64,000 nt of DNA from Colwellia sp. 75C3 (lineage in GTDB: Bacteria; Pseudomonadota; Gammaproteobacteria; Enterobacterales; Alteromonadaceae): contig NZ_PJAU01000061.1 in assembly GCF_002836255.1 (NCBI RefSeq), positions 248,001 to 312,000 on the forward strand. Direction: 5' to 3'. How positions within the stretch are numbered: position 1 is the stretch's first letter; each line of letters opens with the position of its first letter. The translations under genes were made by a program, and so were the position numbers. Under the pieces are notes generated by a model. The model had not been told where the DNA came from. It made no database searches and saw only the letters and a list, made by a program, of their open reading frames with translations. Below are positions 48,009-57,400 of the stretch, one piece after another.

Positions 48009-48038
48009 ACGTCAACTATGTTCAGGGATAGTTGACGT
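48009..48038. terminator. Perfect 11-bp inverted repeat downstream of the LysR gene
   Basis: ACGTCAACTAT (48009-48019) and ATAGTTGACGT (48028-48038) with an 8-base loop, about 180 bases after the LysR stop. No T-run follows on either strand, so it may be a Rho-independent-like stem, a protein-binding site or a repeat of unknown role. The rest of 47828-48176 shows no gene. Confidence 0.4.
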
Positions 48039-48176
48039 TAGGTTAATTACTCTAACTCGCTTTCGCCCCCAAAGCGCCTTGACTTTCTTTTCATCATATT
48101 TAAAAGAATGGCTTCTTATCCTAGGTTGAATCAGATCTTATAGTAATTGAGTAAAGCATTGTTAACTGCAAACATT

Positions 48177-48353
48177 CTATTTAATTGATTTCAATTTTAA
48201 TAGGACATATAACGCTTCAGCCCTGGATTCTCTTGCCGTGCGTCGAAATGCTTCAGCCATCACCGCTTCATCAAAGTCCTTATTTATAACCTCTTCGATT
48301 GTGGCATTGTAGTCAGGATGATTTTTAATATCGGAGAAAATTTTATTTGTCAT
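48177..48353 (-). CDS. Small hypothetical protein (58 aa)
   Basis: A short frame of 58 residues with an AAGGA about 8 bases before ATG 48353. It reads MTNKIFSDIKNHPDYNATIE, then EEVINKDFDEAVMAEAFRR, TARESRAEALYVLLKLKSIK: amphipathic helices rich in Glu, Ala and Lys, very unlike the giant protein next to it. Codon use and composition look coding. It lies 72 bases downstream of the giant gene, on the same strand, separated by a hairpin. Family not recognised. Confidence 0.55.
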   Translation of the reverse strand: MTNKIFSDIKNHPDYNATIEEVINKDFDEAVMAEAFRRTARESRAEALYVLLKLKSIK

Positions 48354-48380
48354 TCATTTATCCTTAATTTAAAAGGTTAA

Positions 48381-48412
48381 TGAAGTACTTAACCTACATG
48401 TTAAGAACTTCA
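48381..48412 (-). terminator. Hairpin after the giant surface protein gene
   Basis: Arms 48381-48393 (TGAAGTACTTAAC) and 48400-48412 (GTTAAGAACTTCA) pair at 12 of 13 positions with a six-base loop. On the minus strand the stem is followed after a few bases by CCTTTT. It starts 12 bases beyond the stop at 48425. Confidence 0.6.
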
Positions 48413-48424
48413 CTCTGCTTAGAG

Positions 48425-51400
48425 TTATGCTGCAACCTTTGTATAGATTGGCTTTCTCAATCTAATAAGGATAATAAGTAGCAATAACATGCCCATAGAC
48501 CCACCACTTTTACTGCTGCTTTTATCAGGCGTTACCGTGATAACTTCTGTTACATTACTAATAGTGAAATTTGTGACTGATGTTGTTGATGTATCTCCAT
48601 CACTAACAGTCACTGCTACTTCTATTATTTCATCAGCACTTACTTCAGGTAACATAATAGTGACTTGAGCATTGATAACATTATCAAAGCTTATTTCGGC
48701 TTCTGATATTTGCATCCACTGATAACTCAGCGCATCACCATCAGAATCACTTCCTGTCGCGTTAAGCGTTAGCGTTGTATTTTCGTGTCCACTATTAGAA
48801 TGTACATCAATGCTCACAAGGGGGGCTTTATTTACTTGATTAACGGTGATTGTTACGGTTTGACTACTGCTATCAATGCCATCATCTAAGGTTAACTCAA
48901 AACTCAAAACTTCATCGTTTGAAACAGATGGACCGATAAAGGTGAGTTGACTATTCGTTAAATCGTTTAGTTCAACCAATGTGCCTGATAATTGTACCCA
49001 GCTATACGTTAAGGTATCTCCGTCGTCATCTATGCTGTTAGATGCATCAAGGGTCACTTGGCTTTCTTCATCAACCTCCACGTTTTCTACTAATATTATT
49101 TCTGGTGAGTTGTTTTGCTGCTCTATTGCAATGACACCGGGATCTTCAACTGAACCATTCACTTCAAAGTCAGCATCGTTCGGACCACCATCTTCAATGA
49201 TAAGTTGAAAACAGTTGTCGCCTTCAACTAGGCCTACCCCTGATTCGCGGTTATAACTCACGTCATTAGCTGGCGGGCAATTGCCATTTTCATCGACAAA
49301 TGAAGAGCTAACACTGTTATTTTCATCTTCAACAAAAGCAAACCAACCGTTAACGGTATTGTACTTACGGTATACCGCACCAAAAGGAAGCGATGTATCA
49401 GTCTCTAATGGAATAACAACAGCAACTGAATCGCCTTGCTTGGTTAAACCTGCAATTGTGAAGTTATAGAGTGGAGTTATAGCTTCAAAATGACTGTCTT
49501 GTGTATCTGCTGCATCATCCCCCACTAAAGCGGCTAAATCATCAACGGTTAAACTTGCATCCTCACTACTGGAACCTTTAGATGCTACTAATGAGCCTAA
49601 TGACATTGTTAATCCGGCGCTTGTTTGCATCGGCTCTGTGTTTTCACCGATAGCTAATCGAGTTATATTGCTATCATCATCAAGGTAATCAACAATACCA
49701 TCACCATCACTGTCACCGTAACCTTCATCACTATCAATAACACCGTCACCATCACTATCCGTTTCGGTATCAAGTGCTACTAATTCTTCAACAACAAATT
49801 GAATACGTTGACTCACCTGTAAACTTTCTGCTGTGTTATTTTCCGCTGCAGTAATCACAACTGCATAGATGGCTTCTGCAAGGTTTTCAGGGTTAATTTC
49901 AAAAGTGAGTATATTGTTATCACTCGCTTCATCAAAAAATGCACTCTCTTCAACACCCCAAGTCAATGCATGAGTATCCTTTTGATTAACATCTAATACC
50001 GTTGCAGTTATCGTCACGGTACCGTTGTCTGGGTCAACCACACTGACACTTTCACCGTTTTGATTTAATTCAACATCAAGCAATGGCGCTACATTATTGT
50101 CGATAACTATTAACTGGGTATGATTAGCCTCACCAACAAAAGCATTAGTTGATGATTCCACGTTTATCGAGACGACATCAGCTGACGTTAACTCAGCATC
50201 AAGAGTGATTGTGAACTCACCTTCTGTGCCAATATCAATGCTTGCTGACTCTTCGTCATACACCTCATTATTCAGTGAGACACGATAAAGGACATCAACG
50301 GGGTAACTTGGTGCTGCTCCACTCAAATTAAAGGGCACATGATATGTACCACCAGCTTCAACATTTCGTTGAGCGGAAATACTCACCTCGGGTAAAATAT
50401 CAACCATTAATGTGGTATTCGCTCTATTACCCGATAAATCGTCTGCTGTTAGCTCAATTTCATGATGACCAGATTGAAGCACAGTCACTCCCATCGGCGT
50501 TGCTAATAATTCGCCATCAACTAAGTCAATAGCAACATTATTACTTTCAGCTGAAACCTCCGTTAAGCGACCTTTGCTATTGAGTGTTAACACATTTAAT
50601 ACGTAAAACTCAGGGGCGGTAGTATCTTCGATAAATATTGTTTGCGTTTTCATCGATTGATTACCCGCGAAATCAACTGCCGTCCATGTAATGATATGTT
50701 CACCAAGCTCTAAAGCATTAATTATATTAGACGTAATAGTTGGAGCATTTGTATTGTTATCCGTTACCTCTGGCGCAATTAACGCAATTTGCGTGAATTC
50801 TCCTAAGGCTTCAAAAGTTAATACTTCAACATTGCCAATAACAGGTACTTGGTCATCACCTAACTCTGAATTTAATGGAGACAGATCATCTTCATCAGAA
50901 ATACCATCGTTATCGTCATCTAAATCCGCATTGTTACCTGTGCCATCACTGTCAGTATCTATTGATTCAGTAATGTCTAATGGGAAAGCATCATTACTAT
51001 CTTCAACACCATCGTTATCATCATCAGTATCCGCATTGTTACCTGTGCCATCTGAGTCCGTATCGACTGATTCTGACTCATCTAACGGAAAGGCATCATT
51101 AAGATCCGATATGCCGTCACCATCACTATCAATTGCCGAAGAATCTTGCACCGTCACTTGACGTGTTAGCGTGATAGCAGCATTACTGGCAGCATCGCTA
51201 ACGTTATACGTAATGCTATAGGTGCCCACTGTTGAGGTATCAACGCTACCACCGACCACAACATTCGCCGTCATATCACCATCAACGTTATCAAGCGCGC
51301 TAAAACCTGGGTCGGTATAATTATCGCCGACACTTAAGGTTATAGACGTATTGCCACTTAAGGTGATCACAGGCAGACCCTGGTCGACTACGGTAACCGT

Positions 51401-54400
51401 CGCTTGGGCTGTACCGGTATTATTTGCACTATCAACGGCACTGAAGGTGACTGTCGTTGTACCAATCTCAAACACTGTAGGTGCATTATGAGTTACTGTT
51501 ATAAGACCATCGACTTCATCACTGGCATTAGCAACACTAAGAAAAGCACTGATAGCGGCATTCGAAATTGGCGTTCCAAACGCATCAACTGCTGCGACAA
51601 TAATATTGTTTGGTGCAATAACCACAGGGGCTTCAACATCTTGCACCGTCACTTGACGTGTTAGCGTGATAGCAGCATTACTGGCAGCATCGCTAACGTT
51701 ATACGTAATGCTATAGGTGCCAACGTTAGACGTATCAACCTCACCAACGACCACAACAGTGTTAGTAATATCACCATCAACATTATCAAGCGCGCTAAAA
51801 CCTGGGTCGGTATAATTATCGCCGACATTTAAGGTAATAGACGTATTGCCACTTAAGGTGATCACAGGCAGACCCTGGTCTACTACGGTAACCGTCGCTT
51901 GGGCTGTACCGGTATTATTTGCACTATCAACGGCACTGAAGGTGACTGTCGTTGTACCAATCTCAAACACTGTAGGTGCATCATGAGTTACTGTTATAAG
52001 ACCATCGACTTCATCACTGGCATTAGCAACACTAAGAAAAGCACTGATAGCGGCATTCGAAATTGGCGTTCCAAACGCATCAACTGCTGCGACAATAATA
52101 TTGTTTGGTGCAATAACCACAGGGGCTTCAACATCTTGCACCGTCACTTGACGTGTTAGCGTGATAGCAGCATTACTGGCAGCATCGCTAACGTTATACG
52201 TAATGCTATAGGTGCCAACGTTAGACGTATCAACCTCACCAACGACCACAACAGTGTTAGTAATATCACCATCAACATTATCAAGCGCGCTAAAACCTGG
52301 GTCGGTATAATTATCGCCGACATTTAAGGTAATAGACGTATTGCCACTTAAGGTGATCACAGGCAGACCTTGGTCGACTACGGTAACCGTCGCTTGGGCT
52401 GTACCGGTATTATTTGCACTATCAACGGCACTGAAGGTGACTGTCGTTGTACCAATTTCAAACACTGTAGGTGCATCATGAGTTACCTCAACAAGACCAT
52501 CAACCAAGTCACTCGCATTGGCCGCATTAAGAAATGCACTTATAGTAGTATTAGAAATTGGCGTACCAAACGCATCCATCGCTGCAACAATAATATTATT
52601 AGGTGTGATAACTACAGGCGCTTCAACATCTTGCACCGTCACTTGACGTGTTAGCGTGATAGCAGCATTACTGGCAGCATCGTTAACGTTATACGTAATG
52701 GTATAGGTGCCCACTGTTGAGGTATCAACGCTACCACCCACCACAACATTCGCCGTCATATCACCATCAACGTTATCAAGCGCGCTAAAACCTGGGTCAA
52801 CGTAGCTGTCTCCAACACTTAAGGTCATTGAGGTGTTACCCGTTAAGGTCACCACTGGTTTCGTTTGGTCAACCACAGTGACCGTCGCTTGCGCACTACC
52901 GGCATTTCCTGATAAATCAACTGCATCAAAGTAAACCGTGGTCACACCCAGTGGGAACACATCAGGTGCGTCATAAACTACATCGACATTGCCATCAACC
53001 GCATCCGTTGCATGCGCAATAGTCAAGAACGTACTGATTTCAATGGCTGACTGAGGTGTACCTGAAGCATCAACCGCGGCAACAATAATATTGTTCGGTG
53101 CCGTGATCACGGGGGCAGAGATATCTTGTACCGTCACTTGACGGGTTTGAGTCAGCGCTGAATTATTTGCGTTGTCTGTAACGTTATAACTTAAGGTATA
53201 GGTGCCTGGTGTGACGGTATTCACCGCTCCGCTAGCCACAACATTGGCCGTAATATCACCATCAACATTATCATTGGCTACAAAACCGGGGTCAACGTAG
53301 CTGTCTCCAACACTTAAGGTCATTGACGTGTTACCCGTTAAGCTAATAACTGGGGCGATGATATCGCCAATATTTTCATCCAATGGCGCGCCATCTTGAC
53401 TATCGATAATACCATCATTATCGTCGTCGTTATCTGCATTATTACCTGTACCGTCACCGTCAGTATCTAACCATTCAGTTGCATCAAGAGAAAAGTCATC
53501 GCTGACATCTGGATAACCATCATTATCATCATCAGTATCGAACTCATTTGCAATTTCATCGCCGTCGGTGTCTAGAATATCGCGGGCTGAAATTTCTACC
53601 GCGCCTAAATCACACGCTTGATTGAATCCACGTATTATTCCACGTTGATCGTTGGTAAACATACACTCTATTGCGGGCATAACATCCACTAGCGCACCGC
53701 CGTTAATCGGTAATAATGTTAATGTATCACCACCATTGTCAGCTAACGTGGTGCTAATAAGTGTATTAATCGCATCGTTTGATACCACACTGGTACCTGA
53801 ATCAAAGTGAGTGAATACATTGTCGCCCTCATCGTGGATAAAGCCACCATTGCTTGAGTTCAGCTCTGACAAAAAGTTATAACCAGAATCTGTCATGCTT
53901 GCGCCATTATTAAGATAAAGATTATCTGCAGAATCGCCAGATATGTTCCCAACAAATACATTGGCAAACAGATCTAATGAACCACTGTTAAAATAAATAC
54001 CCGCACTGTAATTACGTGTGGCAGTATTATTAATAAAGCTATTAAATTTAATGTACGCATCTTCTTTATCGTTCAACCATGCTGTGATTGGATTTTGAGT
54101 TTCAACAAACGTGGAATGACTGACATTTAAACTGCTGTATTCATGACCAATTCCCCCCACCTTGTAAAACGTTGAATTTGAGATACTTAATTCTCCTGCA
54201 CCCCCTTCAATTTCTGAAGTGATGGCGTCGCCGTATTCATCTGACAAAGTATCTTCATTGAGTACACTGACATAGTTAAGATTTACATCTTCTGTCACAC
54301 TATAAAAATAGAACGCCGAAGCATAGCCATGATTGTTCGTTAACGTCACATTGGTAAAATTATTCGATTCACACTCACTGCCGTTTAGATGAATAATTGA

Positions 54401-57400
54401 CTCTAAGTGGGTGGAATTATTGGTGGCATATAAATTTTCAACCGTTAACGTACAGTTTTTATTGTTATAGGTAGATAACACGGAACCATAACGACTGATA
54501 TTGCCGTAGGCTTCGATATGTTTAAGCGTGGCACCACTGTGGTTAATCGAAATAGCTGAATCCGATTGATTTTCGTAAGCATTGGCGTTATCGGTATCGC
54601 CCTGTACCCCCGTTAACGTGACCCCTTGCACGCTAAAGTGGTTCATGTGTGAACTGTCTCGAATCAAGCTGTAAGCATTGCTGCCCACAATGTCTTTATA
54701 ACTCGCGGTGATGTTATTGGCGTCTACGGTATCGTCTTGGGTGATATCGGCGCTGAGTACAGTAATGAATTGTTCCGGGTCTGCATCACTGACATTTTCC
54801 GCAAAGCCAGCATCGGTAAATCCGCCAATTAACGCCACATTTTGTTTGAAGACAAAAGCAGCGGTTGGATCATCTTGTAAATCACCCGCTTGATTATCAT
54901 CGGGATAATAAATCCCCTGTGCCAGCCAAATTTGTGTATTGGCGGTAGTGGCAGTTAAGGCATCTTGTAAATATGGAAATGCATTTTCCCACGTATCACC
55001 ACACACATCATTTTGTGCATCACAGCTTGAAAAAGGATTGACTTTAATAATACCTGTGGCATAAACATCCGCTTTCATACCTAACGTAATGCAGGCCGCA
55101 TCGCAGGTATCGGGTAGACCGTCGCCGTCAGTGTCGGTTAAGCCATTCAATGAAATCAGCGGATATTCATCGTTTGAGTCATTTACGCCATCATTATCAG
55201 AATCTTCATTGTACATGTCCGTGCCTAAAGCCACTTCTTCTTCGTTGCGTAATCCATCATTATCATAATCACCCTCTAAATTAATACCTATGGCACCCGT
55301 AGGATTAGAAATAACGACTTCAGAATAACCTGCACCATCTGTATACTGTGCTTCAATCGTTAAGGTATTACCTATATCTGACATTTGAGGTTTATATTCT
55401 CCACCTTGCCCAACTTCAACACTATTACTACGCCACACTAATGTTAACTCTCCTAAGCCATCGATATCATCAAGTCGATATGTGCTTGAACTAAGCGTTT
55501 TACCTTCAGATGGTTCGCCGTAAGGTCCTCCAGTTTCAATCCTAGGTTTAGAGATTGGTATATCATTAATTGAATTTATTGTTACATTAATCGTAATACG
55601 TGCAAAACCACCAGTATTATCACTAACCTGAACGTCAAACGAATCGATACCGTAATAATGTTCGGTTGGTTCATAAGAAATGGTTTGAGATAACCCATCT
55701 CCTTGGGCACTGGCGATACCATTTTCGCCTTGAGAAATAATTGACCAAGTAAGTGTATCCGCATCGATGTCTGAAGCATTTAACATTAGGGCAAAAGCTG
55801 TAGGGGAATTGTCTTCATCGATGGTGATTGCATAAGGGCTGGATTCAGTAATCTCCGGAGCCGTATTACCGACTTCTTGCGTATCGAAATAGCCGTCATT
55901 GTCATCATCAAGATCAGCTGACATTCCAGTAATTAAACAGGTAGCATCACAGTTATCGGGTGCGCCATCGCCGTCTGTATCGGAAAAGCCTGTAATTGAA
56001 AGTGATGGGAATTTATCGATACTGTCATCTACGCCATCATTATCAAAATCTCCGACATGAAAAGCTTTACCGTTGAGGATTAGGGCAGGAAGTTCACTGC
56101 TTGTACCAAAGTTCCAAACTGGCGTAGCATCGTCCCAATCATTATAAATTACAGGAGAACAAGTGGCATCTGCTGCACTTTGAGGGCAACTCATCTGTGC
56201 TTGGCTTAAAGAAATACTGGTATCGATGATCTCACTTTCACCGATGGGGGATATTCCATCTTGCGGTATGCTATAACTGGAACTAAAGAGATTATCGGCA
56301 CCATTTATCCACCCAATGATAGCTCCTGTCTTTGTCTCACCTTGAACAGAAGCGCTTGAATAAACGCGATGTAACTCTGCGCCATTCATATAACCAGCAA
56401 CACCACCAACACTACTTGTACCTGTCACACTACCGACGGAATAAACATCAGTAACTACTCCATAATTAGTGCCTATAACACCACCTACAGTAGTCGTACC
56501 CACGACATTACCAATGTTGAATAGTTGGCTGATTGAAATATCATATTCGCTGTAGCCAATCACGCCGCCCATGTCTGCTGCACCAGTGACATTGCCCACA
56601 TGATAAAGCTCTGATAATTCACTGTATTCGCTGTAACCAATAACGCCGCCCGATTCATTACCAGAAGTAATCGAACCAATCACATAAACATTTTTTACTT
56701 TTGAATAATTTAAATCCCCGACTAAACCACCCACGCTAGCATTACCTACAATACGAACGCCTGTTAAGCCTACATTGTAAATTTCAGCACCATTCGAGGT
56801 ATAACCAAATAAAGCGATATTATTTTCATCCGGGCGGTTACTCATTAAGTTTTTAATGATGTGATTATTGCCTTGAAAAATACTGATAAAGGCATTACTT
56901 CCTCTATTCGCACTATCACCTATAGGTAACCAACCTAACCCTGTAGTCCAATAATCATCCGTGGTATCAATATAACCATTACCCGAGGTATCAAAATCTA
57001 AATCGTTCATTAGCTCAAAACCATTACAAATCGACAAACAGCCTGCGTTTGATCCAAAAAAGGCGGTTCCGTCTAGATTATTACGAATCTCGTTGATATC
57101 AGCCAATGTATAGATATCAATCAGGTTATTATTGTTGTCGTCAATATCAATTGAATCGTTAATGCCGTCGCCATCTGTATCTGGTAACAATTTGGCAAGC
57201 CACCAGATACTTGCAAACTCAGCTTCAAATCCTGGGTTAACGCTTAAACCTGCTCCGCCCACTAACCATAAGTGTTTATTAACCAAGGCCATTGAACCCG
57301 AAAGAAAATCATAATTAAGCACAAACTGGAACTGTCCATTTTGACCGTAATCAGACACTGGATTTCCCTCTAAGTCATACAAGTGGTATTCCGTCACTCG

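Noticed and set aside
51404-52654. Repeated Cys-rich + strand frames inside the giant gene
   Set aside because: They lie antisense to the 495-bp repeats and are copies of the same reading-frame shadow; the minus-strand frame is a clear multidomain protein.
51146-53360. Regular repeats as a CRISPR array
   Set aside because: The period is 495 bp, the repeats code protein domains in frame, and no short repeat/spacer alternation exists.
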